Shown: positions 46,183 through 54,661 of the stretch, piece by piece
Layout: every line of letters starts with the position of its first letter
Numbering within the stretch: the stretch's first letter is position 1
Assembly: GCF_003611475.1 (NCBI RefSeq)
Contig: NZ_RAXT01000007.1
Location: forward strand, 48,536-112,535
Direction of reading: 5' to 3'
Length of the DNA stretch: 64,000 nt
Origin: Acinetobacter rongchengensis
GTDB taxonomy: Bacteria > Pseudomonadota > Gammaproteobacteria > Pseudomonadales > Moraxellaceae
Translations under genes and position numbers: made by a program
Notes under the pieces: model-generated
Told to the model about the DNA's origin: nothing
Database searches by the model: none
The model's input: only the letters and a program-made list of their open reading frames with translations

Positions 46183-46262
46183 CCGAGGCCAGACTCGAAC
46201 TGGCACGCTTTGTGGGCGGGGGATTTTAAATCCCCTGTGTCTACCGATTTCACCACTCGGGC
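46177..46262 (-). tRNA. tRNA-Leu(UAA), copy 2
   Basis: Identical 86-base tRNA to copy 1, anticodon TAA, CCA encoded. It is 10 bases downstream of tRNA-Cys and transcribed with it. Confidence 0.96.
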
Positions 46263-46272
46263 TTTACAAGAT

Positions 46273-46346
46273 TGGAGGCGGAGGTCGGAATCGAACCGGC
46301 GTACACGGAGTTGCAGTCCGCTGCATGACCACTCTGCCACCCCGCC
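46273..46346 (-). tRNA. tRNA-Cys(GCA)
   Basis: A 74-base cloverleaf with acceptor GGCGGGG/CTCCGCC (one G-U pair), anticodon stem CGGA./.TCCG, loop CTGCAAC with GCA at 34-36, U discriminator and encoded CCA. First gene of a Cys-Leu tRNA unit. Confidence 0.95.
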
Positions 46347-46363
46347 ATGTCTTGGTGATGCAC

Positions 46364-46391
46364 ATATTAGCAACCTTTGAAAAAAAAACAA
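46364..46391 (-). promoter_or_regulatory. tRNA-Cys/tRNA-Leu promoter
   Basis: On the minus strand TTGTTT and TAATAT are separated by 16 bases, partly a T9 run; the -10 lies 17 bases before the tRNA-Cys 5' end. Confidence 0.6.
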
Positions 46392-46498
46392 TACTATAAT
46401 TCATGCATATGCACATAAAATCGGCATATAGAATAAAAATATCCAAATAATCATGTATTATTTGCAAAATTGATTCATATCTACTCTGGAGATGTGCC

Positions 46499-47347
46499 GT
46501 GGCATTGGTATTAGATGGTCGCGCATTAGCGAAACAAATTGAAGCAGACTTGTTGACTCGTGTTGAAGCTTTAAAAGCAAAAACAGGTCGTACCCCAATT
46601 TTAGCGACTATTTTGGTCGGTGATGATGGTGCATCTGCAACTTATGTACGTATGAAAGGTAATGCTTGCCGTCGTGTAGGTATGGATTCTCTTAAAGTAG
46701 AACTTGGAAAAGAGACCACAACTGAACAATTACTTGCTGAAATTGAGAAGTTGAATGCCAATCCTGATGTTCACGGCATTTTGTTACAGCATCCAGTTCC
46801 TGAGCAAATTGATGAACGTGCTTGTTTTGATGCTATTTCGCTTGAAAAAGATGTGGATGGCGTGACTTGCTTAGGTTTTGGTCGTATGGCAATGGGTGAA
46901 GCAGCATATGGTTCTGCAACACCAGCGGGCATTATGACTACGCTTAAAGAATACAATATTGAAATCGCAGGTAAACATGCGGTTGTTGTTGGACGTTCTG
47001 CGATTCTTGGTAAGCCAATGGCGATGATGTTGTTACAAGCCAATGCGACAGTGACGATTTGTCATTCACGTACCCAAAATCTTGCAGAATTGGTTAAACA
47101 AGCAGATATCGTTGTTGGTGCTGTCGGTAAAGCTGAGCTGATTCAAAAAGATTGGATTAAACAAGGTGCAGTGGTGGTCGATGCTGGTTTCCATCCTCGT
47201 GATGGTGGTGGTGTCGGCGATATCCAATTGGTTGGTATTGAAGAAGTTGCTTCTGCTTATACGCCAGTTCCAGGTGGTGTAGGGCCGATGACGATTACAA
47301 CATTAATTCGTCAAACAGTTGAAGCCGCTGAAAAAGCATTGGGTTAA
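46499..47347 (+). CDS. folD: Methylenetetrahydrofolate dehydrogenase/cyclohydrolase
   Basis: Bifunctional NADP enzyme interconverting 5,10-methylene-, methenyl- and 10-formyl-THF. The 282 residues contain the catalytic Lys region [31 protein letters not shown], the dinucleotide motif [18 protein letters not shown], and [15 protein letters not shown]. It starts at GTG (46499), with GGAG upstream. Monocistronic; a palindromic repeat element follows. Confidence 0.97.
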   Translation: MALVLDGRALAKQIEADLLTRVEALKAKTGRTPILATILVGDDGASATYVRMKGNACRRVGMDSLKVELGKETTTEQLLAEIEKLNANPDVHGILLQHPVPEQIDERACFDAISLEKDVDGVTCLGFGRMAMGEAAYGSATPAGIMTTLKEYNIEIAGKHAVVVGRSAILGKPMAMMLLQANATVTICHSRTQNLAELVKQADIVVGAVGKAELIQKDWIKQGAVVVDAGFHPRDGGGVGDIQLVGIEEVASAYTPVPGGVGPMTITTLIRQTVEAAEKALG

Positions 47348-47361
47348 TATTGTAGTGATTA

Positions 47362-47464
47362 CTCCTTCTCCCTTAGGGAGAAGGTTGGGATGAGGGAAAT
47401 TTATCATATAAATCCTCGCCTTCTTGTGCGTAATAACGCTCATCCTTTAGAAGGAGAGGGAGTT
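47362..47464. repeat. REP/BIME-like palindromic element
   Basis: Two inverted, related units face each other. The left one has the near-perfect palindrome CCTTCTCCCT-t-AGGGAGAAGG (47364-47384) followed by TTGGGATGAGGG. The right one, read on the other strand, is ACTCCCTCTCCTTCTAAAGG followed by ATGAG. The pattern is like interspersed REP/BIME repeats seen after genes in many Proteobacteria. It may also end folD transcripts. Confidence 0.55.
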
Positions 47465-47521
47465 TTCATTATGACCTTAAGCTTAGATCGCGTTTTTATC
47501 AATTAAACGCTTAACCGTAAA

Positions 47522-48205
47522 ATGAATAAAAATCAAATGAGTTGTACTTTTCAATTGGCTAAAGCCCCTGAGCATTTGCTAGATGCTTTGCATGATGTGA
47601 TTCCAAATTGCGAGCTTATTGCGCAGCAATTGCCTGAGACTCCCATCTCACTGTGGCTGATTCCTCCTGTATTTCCAACAGATCGATTAGATGATGAAGT
47701 GATTCGTCGTATTTGGAATGATACGCCTTATTGGATATTTTGTTGGGCATCAGGACTTGCAATGGCGCAATGGTTACTTGCCGAGCCACATCATGTTCAA
47801 GACAAAGTGGTTTTAGATTTTGGTGCAGGCTCTGGTGTGGTTGCAATTGCTGCCAAAATGGCAGGTGCTAAACGTGTGATTTGTTGCGATATAGATCAAG
47901 TCAGTTTAGATGCATGTCGTGAAAATGCATTATTGAACAATGTTGAGTTGGAATATCTAGATGATTTATATAAAGCCGAGCCAGTCGATGTATTACTGGC
48001 CGCCGATGTTTTATATGATCAGTGTAATCGTTTCTTTTTAGATGAGTTTTTAAAGTTCGCACCCGAAGTTTGGGTTGCAGACAGTCGTGTGAAAAATTTT
48101 AGTCATCCACATTATCAAAAACTAGATGAGCGTAGTGCAACAACTTGGCCAGATTTAGATGAAGCCAAAGAGTTTAGAAATGTAAGCTTTTATAAGACGC
48201 TGTAA
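47522..48205 (+). CDS. Class I SAM-dependent methyltransferase (ETFB-lysine/PrmA-like)
   Basis: A 227-residue methyltransferase. Motif I is VLDFGAGSGVVAIAAKMAGA near residue 102, followed by VICCDIDQVSLDACRENA and PVDVLLAADVLYD. The N-terminal WLIPPVFPTDRLDDEVIRR resembles the METTL20 (electron-transfer flavoprotein beta-lysine) and nicotinamide N-methyltransferase-like group, so a protein-lysine substrate is possible. The substrate is not proven. A hairpin terminator overlaps the stop codon. Confidence 0.85.
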   Translation: MNKNQMSCTFQLAKAPEHLLDALHDVIPNCELIAQQLPETPISLWLIPPVFPTDRLDDEVIRRIWNDTPYWIFCWASGLAMAQWLLAEPHHVQDKVVLDFGAGSGVVAIAAKMAGAKRVICCDIDQVSLDACRENALLNNVELEYLDDLYKAEPVDVLLAADVLYDQCNRFFLDEFLKFAPEVWVADSRVKNFSHPHYQKLDERSATTWPDLDEAKEFRNVSFYKTL

Positions 48206-48217
48206 AAGCGTCTTATA
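48191..48217 (+). terminator. Hairpin across the methyltransferase stop codon
   Basis: TATAAGACGC-tgtaaaa-GCGTCTTATA with the TAA stop at 48203-48205 in the loop; no strong T run follows. Confidence 0.6.
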
Positions 48218-48241
48218 AATTGATTTAAATCATATTTATAA

Positions 48242-48670
48242 TTAAGAACAAGTATAACGAACGACATGTAAAGTGCTAGGGCGAGTTTCCAAAGCTTGAC
48301 GTGTTGCGTAATCTTCACTGTTATTTAAACTTGGTGTATTTGAAAGTCCAAACGATGTACGACTGTTACCAAGTTGAACACCTTTTGAATCATGACTGCC
48401 TGCCTGCGGGTTAATAATTTCATTCACACTTAAAACAGAAATTTTATAAGCTTTATTTTCACCCAAAACTTTTTTACAAGCACGCTGTAATTTATCTACG
48501 TCTAAATCACGATCTGCACGACCAGATAAAGTGTAAGCAAGCGTAGCATTGTTTGAACTTTGATTTTCTATTTGGTAGCCTGTAACACCGTTATACTGAC
48601 GTGGAGTTGTTTGACACGCAGCTAAACTTATAATAATACAACCTAATCCTAATAAAGTGATCTTTTTCAT
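48242..48670 (-). CDS. Hypothetical lipoprotein
   Basis: A 142-residue protein from the ATG at 48670, with signal peptide MKKITLLGLGCIIISLAAC and lipobox SLAAC at residue 19. An ATG 48 bases further upstream is in frame but would put a polar tail before the signal. The mature part is polar, Ser/Asn-rich, with a second cysteine near the C-terminus (VRYTCS) and one in the middle (LQRACKKVLG). I do not recognise the family. It has no partner gene; convergent with the methyltransferase. Confidence 0.7.
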   Translation of the reverse strand: MKKITLLGLGCIIISLAACQTTPRQYNGVTGYQIENQSSNNATLAYTLSGRADRDLDVDKLQRACKKVLGENKAYKISVLSVNEIINPQAGSHDSKGVQLGNSRTSFGLSNTPSLNNSEDYATRQALETRPSTLHVVRYTCS

Positions 48671-49075
48671 TTTTGCAAATCTCGGTGTTGTTGTTGTTTT
48701 AAGTATGCCATAGCTCAAGTCAATTCACGAATATTGTCTTGTGTATAAATGCGAAAGCTGACTGAAAGTCAGCTCAAATCATCGCTTTTATATTGTGCTG
48801 ATTGGTATATGCTTTTCAAGATTGCACTAAAGCGGGTAGATAGTCTAAACCAAAGATTTATCGTGATGCTGTCATTCGATACAGAAAATTGTTATAGAAA
48901 TTAAGTCAAAAATTAAGAAAAAGAGTATACAGGCATTGGAAAATATAGGTTTCCAATAGGATAGGGGCGAGAAGCAACAAATGTTGCAATATTGAACAAA
49001 TAAGTTGAGTAAATGCCATTCTTTTTAAATCATAATGGGTTTAATCTTTTGAAATTATGATATTTTATTCATCTA
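48671..49075. other. Intergenic region upstream of glpR
   Basis: No gene seen. An 8-bp hairpin AGCTGACT-gaa-AGTCAGCT lies at 48756-48774, in the middle of the gap and facing no gene end. The right edge holds the GlpR box. The rest is AT-rich. Confidence 0.5.
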
Positions 49076-49094
49076 ATGTTCGTTTTCGAAAATA
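49075..49094. promoter_or_regulatory. GlpR operator upstream of glpR
   Basis: ATGTTCGTTTTCGAAAAT at 49076-49093 agrees well with the E. coli GlpR consensus WATGTTCGWTAWCGAACATW. It ends 20 bases before the glpR start, fitting autoregulation. Confidence 0.7.
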
Positions 49095-49113
49095 AAACAA
49101 CAAGGTTAATTCA

Positions 49114-49875
49114 ATGAATTTAGCAATCCGTCAACAACAGACTTTAGAATTGGTTAAAGAACGTGGTTATATTAGTATTGATGAGTTAGCACAACATTTT
49201 TCTGTCACACCGCAAACAGTACGCCGTGATATCAATCAATTGGCCGATGATGGGTTGTTACGACGTTATCATGGTGGTGCAGCGATCGATTCTAATTCTA
49301 GCGTATCCAATACAGACTATAGTATGCGGATTGGTCATAATTTTGAAGAAAAACAAAGAATTGCAAGTGCTATTGCAGATGCTGTTCCAGATCATGCATC
49401 TATTTTTATTAATATTGGAACGACAACAGAAGCGATTGCGCATGCATTAATGCAACATCAAGGCTTAAAGGTGATCACCAATAATTTGAATGTTGCCAAT
49501 ATTTTAAGTAAGAAAGAAGACTTTGAAATTCTGATTGCCAGTGGCAAGGTTCGTCCAGATGGTGGTGTAATTGGTCAAGCGACATCAGACTTTTTCAAAC
49601 AGTTTAAAGTCGATTATGCATTAATCGGGATTAGTGGTATCGATGAAGATGGCACACTACTAGATTTTGATTTTCAAGAAGTTTCTGTTTCTCAAGAGAT
49701 TATTGCGGGTGCAAGGCATGTTTTTCTTGCAGCTGATCATAGTAAATTTGGCCGTCATGCCATGATGCGTTTAGGCAGTTTGACAGATATTGAATGTCTT
49801 TTTACCAATGAAAAGCCAACCGACGTTTTCCTACAAAAAATTAAAGAAGCTGATGTTACCTTGGTCATTGCTTAA
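49114..49875 (+). CDS. glpR: DeoR-family glycerol-3-phosphate repressor
   Basis: A 253-residue DeoR-type repressor. The N-terminal helix-turn-helix appears as [20 protein letters not shown] then [14 protein letters not shown] (about residues 18-58), and the C-terminal sugar-phosphate isomerase-like domain contains [15 protein letters not shown] and [20 protein letters not shown]. The divergent features and the glpD gene 247 bases downstream identify it as GlpR, which releases DNA on binding glycerol 3-phosphate. Confidence 0.92.
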   Translation: MNLAIRQQQTLELVKERGYISIDELAQHFSVTPQTVRRDINQLADDGLLRRYHGGAAIDSNSSVSNTDYSMRIGHNFEEKQRIASAIADAVPDHASIFINIGTTTEAIAHALMQHQGLKVITNNLNVANILSKKEDFEILIASGKVRPDGGVIGQATSDFFKQFKVDYALIGISGIDEDGTLLDFDFQEVSVSQEIIAGARHVFLAADHSKFGRHAMMRLGSLTDIECLFTNEKPTDVFLQKIKEADVTLVIA

Positions 49876-50081
49876 AACAGCAGACATTTTCATTCAAATA
49901 AATATGTGGTAATCACTGATATTAGGGATTTAAAACGCTCAATCGTTGTGTATTAATAAAGAAAGCATTTGAACGATTGCGCTTTAGTATTGGTTAATAA
50001 TGAAATAAAACGAAAAACAAGAATGTAATTTGGTCGGTTTTTGATGGACAGTATAGGCTAAAGTGTTTATTATTTTTCTTA

Positions 50082-50101
50082 AATGAAAATAAACGAAAAT
50101 T
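50082..50101. promoter_or_regulatory. Possible GlpR half-site upstream of glpD
   Basis: ATGAAAATAAACGAAAAT carries the right half (CGAAAAT) of the operator found before glpR; the left half is degenerate. A similar AAACGAAAAAC lies near 50010. Both are within 120 bases of the glpD start. Confidence 0.4.
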
Positions 50102-50122
50102 TATGCTGTATAGGTGGTCTAA

Positions 50123-51652
50123 ATGAATCAAAGTCTTGAGCAACAAACCTGTTATGACATCGCTGTCATTGGTGGTGGAATAAATGGTGTTGGGATTGCC
50201 ACAGATGCAATTGGACGTGGCTTATCTGTATTTTTATGTGAGAAAGATGATTTAGCCAGTCACACTTCATCTGCAAGCAGTAAATTGATCCATGGTGGTT
50301 TGCGTTATTTAGAACATAAAGAATTTCGATTGGTGCGTGAGGCTTTAGCAGAACGAGAGGTTTTGTTATCCAAAGCACCACACATTATCCGACCAATGCG
50401 TTTTATCATGCCACATCAGCCTCATTTACGACCTGCATGGTTGATTCGAACAGGCTTATTTTTTTATGATCATTTGGGAAAACGCGAGAAGCTTGAGGGT
50501 TCAAATTTAGTTTATTTTGTTGCTGAAACAAGCCCATTAAAAGAAGAAATTACTCGTGGTTTTGAATATTCTGATTGTGCTGTTGATGACTCTCGTTTAG
50601 TGATTCTCAATGCCTTACAAGCGCGTGAAAAGGGCGCAAAAATTGTGACTCAAACTCGTTGTGTATCTGCAAAAAGAGCAAATGGGCTTTGGTTAGTTGA
50701 GTTAGAAAACGAGCAAGGTCGTTATCAAATTCAAGCCAAAGTTCTGGTGAATGCTGCGGGCCCATGGGTTGCACAATTTATCAAACAAGATTTACAGCTT
50801 AAATCTCAATATGGCATTCGTTTGATACAAGGTAGTCATATGATCGTCCCTAAAATTTATGAAGGGGATAAAGCGTTTATTATGCAAAATGATGATCAAC
50901 GTATTGTTTTTGCGATTCCGTATTTAGATAAATATACCATGATTGGTACTACAGATCGCGAGTACACTGCTGATCCAAATCAGGTTGAAATTACCCAAAC
51001 TGAGATAGAATATCTTTTAGATGTATCGAATGATCATTTTAAAAAGCAATTGCAACAATCTGACATTATTCAGACGTTTTCAGGGGTTCGTCCATTGTGT
51101 GATGATGAGTCAGATAATCCAGCAGCGATTACGCGTGATTATACGTTGGTGTTGTCGCAAGAGGATGAAAATGAAGCACCTTTATTATCTGTATTTGGTG
51201 GCAAGTTAACCACTTACAGAAAGCTCGCTGAATCGGCAATGGATCATTTGAAAAAGTTTTTCCCAGAAATGAACAAGCCATGGACAGAAAAAGCATTGTT
51301 ACCTGGTGCTGAAAATCTAATTTCTGTAGATGAATTAGTGATTGAATTACAAAATAAAGTTAAGGGACTTGATGTAGAGACAGCAAGTCGTTGGGCGCAT
51401 GCATACGGTACTCGTATATGGAATTTTATTCATCATGCAACATCGGTTCATGAGCTAGGGCAACATTTTGGACATGGTTTGTATGCACAAGAGGTTGATT
51501 ATTTGGTTGATTCAGAATGGGCGATTACAACGACTGATATTTTAAAACGTCGTACCAAACTGTATTTAGAATTCACTCAGGATGATGTTCAATCTTTAGA
51601 TGTATATTTAGTGGAATTGCATCAACGTCGCTTACAGAAAGAAGTGGCTTAG
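50123..51652 (+). CDS. glpD: Aerobic glycerol-3-phosphate dehydrogenase
   Basis: FAD enzyme of the inner membrane that oxidises glycerol 3-phosphate to dihydroxyacetone phosphate and passes electrons to ubiquinone. The 509 residues start with the dinucleotide fold DIAVIGGGINGVGIATDAIG, then SSASSKLIHGGLRYLEHKEF, and later GSHMIVPKIYEG and FGGKLTTYRKLAESAM. Its neighbour glpR and the partial operators suggest induction by glycerol 3-phosphate. glpF and glpK are not in the window. Confidence 0.97.
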   Translation: MNQSLEQQTCYDIAVIGGGINGVGIATDAIGRGLSVFLCEKDDLASHTSSASSKLIHGGLRYLEHKEFRLVREALAEREVLLSKAPHIIRPMRFIMPHQPHLRPAWLIRTGLFFYDHLGKREKLEGSNLVYFVAETSPLKEEITRGFEYSDCAVDDSRLVILNALQAREKGAKIVTQTRCVSAKRANGLWLVELENEQGRYQIQAKVLVNAAGPWVAQFIKQDLQLKSQYGIRLIQGSHMIVPKIYEGDKAFIMQNDDQRIVFAIPYLDKYTMIGTTDREYTADPNQVEITQTEIEYLLDVSNDHFKKQLQQSDIIQTFSGVRPLCDDESDNPAAITRDYTLVLSQEDENEAPLLSVFGGKLTTYRKLAESAMDHLKKFFPEMNKPWTEKALLPGAENLISVDELVIELQNKVKGLDVETASRWAHAYGTRIWNFIHHATSVHELGQHFGHGLYAQEVDYLVDSEWAITTTDILKRRTKLYLEFTQDDVQSLDVYLVELHQRRLQKEVA

Positions 51653-51700
51653 TTTAACCATTCTATTGGGAAGGCAAGTTATAGATTCCCGTAATAAAGT

Positions 51701-51722
51701 AAAGCCCCTCAAAAGGGGCTTT
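51701..51722. terminator. Bidirectional terminator
   Basis: AAAGCCCCT-caaa-AGGGGCTTT between glpD and the convergent flotillin gene. Confidence 0.88.
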
Positions 51723-51732
51723 GTTCAGTAAA

Positions 51733-53448
51733 TCATGACTCTTTTTCAGGCTTTTGATTTAAGGATTGAGTTAAACCATTGATATCACCACCTTTAATAC
51801 CAAGTTCATTCATTAAGCTATCAATCAATGGTGCTTGAGAGCGGTAACGCAAAGCACTGTTTACTACCTGATCTGAGAGCGCAATTTGACCTTGATCAGC
51901 AGCCTCACCTGGGTGAGTTGTACTATTGATACCGCCTAAGCCATTGACTTGCAGGATTTTGATATCGTCAATATTTTCCATCGGTTTAACACTTTCACGA
52001 ATAATTTCAGGTAAATACTTCATGAGTGCTAAGCGGATTTGCATTTCAACTTGTTCAGTCGAAAGGATATTGTTGGCTTCATTGACAGCACGTGTACCAT
52101 CAGCATCGACTTGGTATTGTTTTTCTTGAGCAGCAGCGAGTAGCATTTTTGCATCTGCTTCACCTTTAGCTCTTAAGCGTACTTTTTCAGCTTCGGCTTG
52201 TGCTGCAATACGTACCGCTTCCGCATCGTCAGCAGCCGCTTGTTTAGAAGCCTCTGCTGCAACCGTAATGGCAATTGCATCCGTTTCCGCAACCTGTTTT
52301 GCTGCAACCAATTCAACCGCTTTTAAACGCTCAGCACGTTGAGTTTCACGTACAGTCGTGACTTCTTCCTCAGCTTTTACCGCTTGAGCACGTGCTTGAT
52401 CAGCCAGTGCTTTGGCTTCAGATTCAGCACGTGATTTTTCGGCAATGGCGATGGCACGATCTTGTTCTGCTAGTTCAATCGTTTTCTTTTGTTCAACTTG
52501 TGCTTTTTGAATTAATTGTGCTTTTTGAATATTTTCATTTTCAACATCACGTGCAGATGCAATACGTTTTAATTCAATTTCACGTTCAGCAGCAATTCGA
52601 GCTTCTTCAGCCTCACGTTTTTTGGCTGCTTCTTGAGATGCAATTTCAGCCATTTGTTCGGCTTTACGAATAGCAATTTCACGCTCTTGTTGAAGTTTTG
52701 CATATTCTTCTTCACGTAAAATTTGTAAACGAGCTTGTTCAGTCGATAAGTTTTTTGCTTTGATGGCTAAGTCATTGTCTTGTTCAATATCATTACGCTT
52801 TTTACGGCGGTCTTCAATTGTTTCAGTCAGTTTAGTTAAACCTTCAGCATCAAAGGCATTTTGCGGATTAAAATATTCAAAACTGGTTTGATCTAAACCA
52901 GTCAATGAAACGGTTTCTAATTCCAAGCCATTCTTAAATAAATCTTCAGACACGACTTGTTGTACTTTTTGAACAAAATCGACACGTTTTTCATGTAATT
53001 CTTCCATTGCCATTTCAGCAGCAACTGCGCGTAAAGAATCGACAAATTTCCCTTCCACCAAGTCTTTGAGCTCTTGCGGTGACATGGTTTTTTTACCCAA
53101 AGTTTGTGCAGCAGTGGCAATCGATTCTGCAGTTGGTTTGACTCGAACATAGAATTCAGCCATCACGTCCACGCGCATACGATCACGGGTAATCAAGGCT
53201 TGATCCGTTGCACGTCTGACCTCAAGGCGCAATGTGTTCATATTTACAGGAATAACTTCATGTAAAACAGGGAGTACGATGGCCCCACCATTCAAAATGA
53301 CTTTCTCGCCCCCAAAACCAGTACGTACAAAAGATACTTCTTTACTTGAACGTTTATAGAGGCGCGCAATAATTATCCCAATGACAACCAGTGCCACAAG
53401 TATTATTCCGGCTAAGACCAGTATTTCGTATAAATTTTCAGTTAGCAT
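51733..53448 (-). CDS. Flotillin-family SPFH protein (YqiK-type)
   Basis: A 571-residue membrane-anchored scaffold. One N-terminal transmembrane helix (about residues 8-28) is followed by an SPFH/PHB domain (VSFVRTGFGGEKVILNGGAI to ELETVSLTGLDQTSFEYFNP), then a long Ala/Glu/Arg/Lys coiled coil at about residues 225-440, and a short C-terminal tail. Flotillins gather in membrane microdomains. It is 30 bases downstream of a membrane OB-fold gene, the YqiJ-YqiK type pair. Confidence 0.93.
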   Translation of the reverse strand: MLTENLYEILVLAGIILVALVVIGIIIARLYKRSSKEVSFVRTGFGGEKVILNGGAIVLPVLHEVIPVNMNTLRLEVRRATDQALITRDRMRVDVMAEFYVRVKPTAESIATAAQTLGKKTMSPQELKDLVEGKFVDSLRAVAAEMAMEELHEKRVDFVQKVQQVVSEDLFKNGLELETVSLTGLDQTSFEYFNPQNAFDAEGLTKLTETIEDRRKKRNDIEQDNDLAIKAKNLSTEQARLQILREEEYAKLQQEREIAIRKAEQMAEIASQEAAKKREAEEARIAAEREIELKRIASARDVENENIQKAQLIQKAQVEQKKTIELAEQDRAIAIAEKSRAESEAKALADQARAQAVKAEEEVTTVRETQRAERLKAVELVAAKQVAETDAIAITVAAEASKQAAADDAEAVRIAAQAEAEKVRLRAKGEADAKMLLAAAQEKQYQVDADGTRAVNEANNILSTEQVEMQIRLALMKYLPEIIRESVKPMENIDDIKILQVNGLGGINSTTHPGEAADQGQIALSDQVVNSALRYRSQAPLIDSLMNELGIKGGDINGLTQSLNQKPEKES

Positions 53449-53478
53449 TTTATTATCTCTGAGTTTGCTCTTTCAAAA

Positions 53479-54123
53479 TTAAACAGTAATAGCTTGAAAA
53501 CCAACCTTGGTTCTTTGTGTTAAAATTACTTCTTGACCTTGTTGAAATATAATATCTGTTTCAGGCTCAACGAGTATGTAATGGGTTTGTCCGAATTGGT
53601 CAACCACTTTAGCTTGAGCAGGGTAGTTGAGTTTGGCTTCACCTAAAATAATGTATGCTTTACGCCCAATCAGTTCATCAGTATGAATGGCAGTGGTTTC
53701 GTCTTTGGGTAAGATTTTTGCAATGCCCAATGCGCAGGTGCGAACAATTGGCATACATAGAAAAAGGCTTGCAGGAGCAATAATCCAAAGTGGGAAATAA
53801 TGTTGTGTAAAGTGGTAGAAAGTGGCTTGGACAATAAAGCCAAATAATGCATATACAGTCAGAAAAATGATCAGCCAGACCAAGACTGGAATACGTCCCA
53901 AATATAACCAATCTAAAAATTGTACAAAGAAACTACTGTCAGTATTGAGTTCAACATCTGGATGATGTGAGTCAAGAAGTTGATCAGGAATGAACTGATC
54001 TAAAAAGCCTTGTGAGGTTGAGCCAATAATTAAAAGTAAGCATTCTAAAATACCGAGTAATAACATGAGGCATAAGCTGACGCTAAAGAGCAGATTAGAT
54101 GAATGCGTAAAGAGTTCCCACAT
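53479..54123 (-). CDS. OB-fold membrane protein (YqiJ/NfeD-like)
   Basis: A protein of about 214 residues from the ATG at 54123. It has three or four hydrophobic helices in the N-terminal two thirds and a soluble C-terminal domain of about 65 residues that resembles an OB-fold (LIGRKAYIILGEAKLNYPAQ and QFGQTHYILVEPETD). An in-frame ATG at 54204 would add 27 polar residues. NfeD/YqiJ proteins pair with flotillins. Here the flotillin gene follows after 30 bases, so co-transcription and interaction are expected. The molecular role is unknown. Confidence 0.85.
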   Translation of the reverse strand: MWELFTHSSNLLFSVSLCLMLLLGILECLLLIIGSTSQGFLDQFIPDQLLDSHHPDVELNTDSSFFVQFLDWLYLGRIPVLVWLIIFLTVYALFGFIVQATFYHFTQHYFPLWIIAPASLFLCMPIVRTCALGIAKILPKDETTAIHTDELIGRKAYIILGEAKLNYPAQAKVVDQFGQTHYILVEPETDIIFQQGQEVILTQRTKVGFQAITV

Positions 54124-54204
54124 ATAGTTGTACTCAATATATTGGTTAACTTTCTTATAAAAATACGTTTTAATTTTAACGAATGAATAAAAGATTGCAT
54201 CCAT

Positions 54205-54597
54205 TAATTTGATTAATAGATCAAGCTTATCGGTTTTATTTACAGATTACAATTAAATTGTTAATTTATCATAATTAAAATCAGCATCTTAGTGTGTTTG
54301 GTATAATTAAAGAAAAGTAATAATCAAGTAGCGCTTGTCTTTTGTTCTCGTATTGCTTATAAATGAAGCTGTTTTACAGGTGGAACTGAAGACAAAAAAA
54401 TACGCAATGATTGGGGTGATCATTGCGTAGAACAACGAATCTGCTTTCACAGTTCGGTCAAGGAGAAATGTTATGAATTTTGGGGAAGATTCATAACTTA
54501 AGTAGATAGTAGATGTTCTCATCTGTAATTTCATTGGTATTCACGTAAATAAGTGTTAACTCTCGTAAATGTGGTTAAAATGTGAACACCATCAAAC
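54205..54597. other. AT-rich gap upstream of the flotillin operon
   Basis: It must hold the promoter of the flotillin operon on the minus strand. I see no gene in it; a 75-codon minus-strand frame at 54307-54534 has no ribosome binding site or recognisable protein features. Confidence 0.5.
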
Positions 54598-54627
54598 AAA
54601 AAAGCCTTTCAAAAGAAAGGCTTTTTT
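54598..54627 (-). terminator. trpS terminator
   Basis: AAAAAAGCCTTTC-aaaa-GAAAGGCTTTTTT, 35 bases after the trpS stop. Confidence 0.92.
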
Positions 54628-54661
54628 GTTTTTTAGCTGACTAAAAATTTTTAATTAATGT

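Noticed and set aside
46161..46467. Two minus-strand frames around the tRNA-Cys/tRNA-Leu pair
   Set aside because: They read through tRNAs; no ribosome binding site or protein features.
51733..53448. Long Ala/Glu/Lys repeat region considered as an internal tandem repeat or a phage tail fibre
   Set aside because: Its place after an SPFH domain identifies it as the ordinary flotillin coiled coil.
54307..54534. 75-codon minus-strand frame in the flotillin upstream gap
   Set aside because: No ribosome binding site, no family resemblance, AT-rich random composition.
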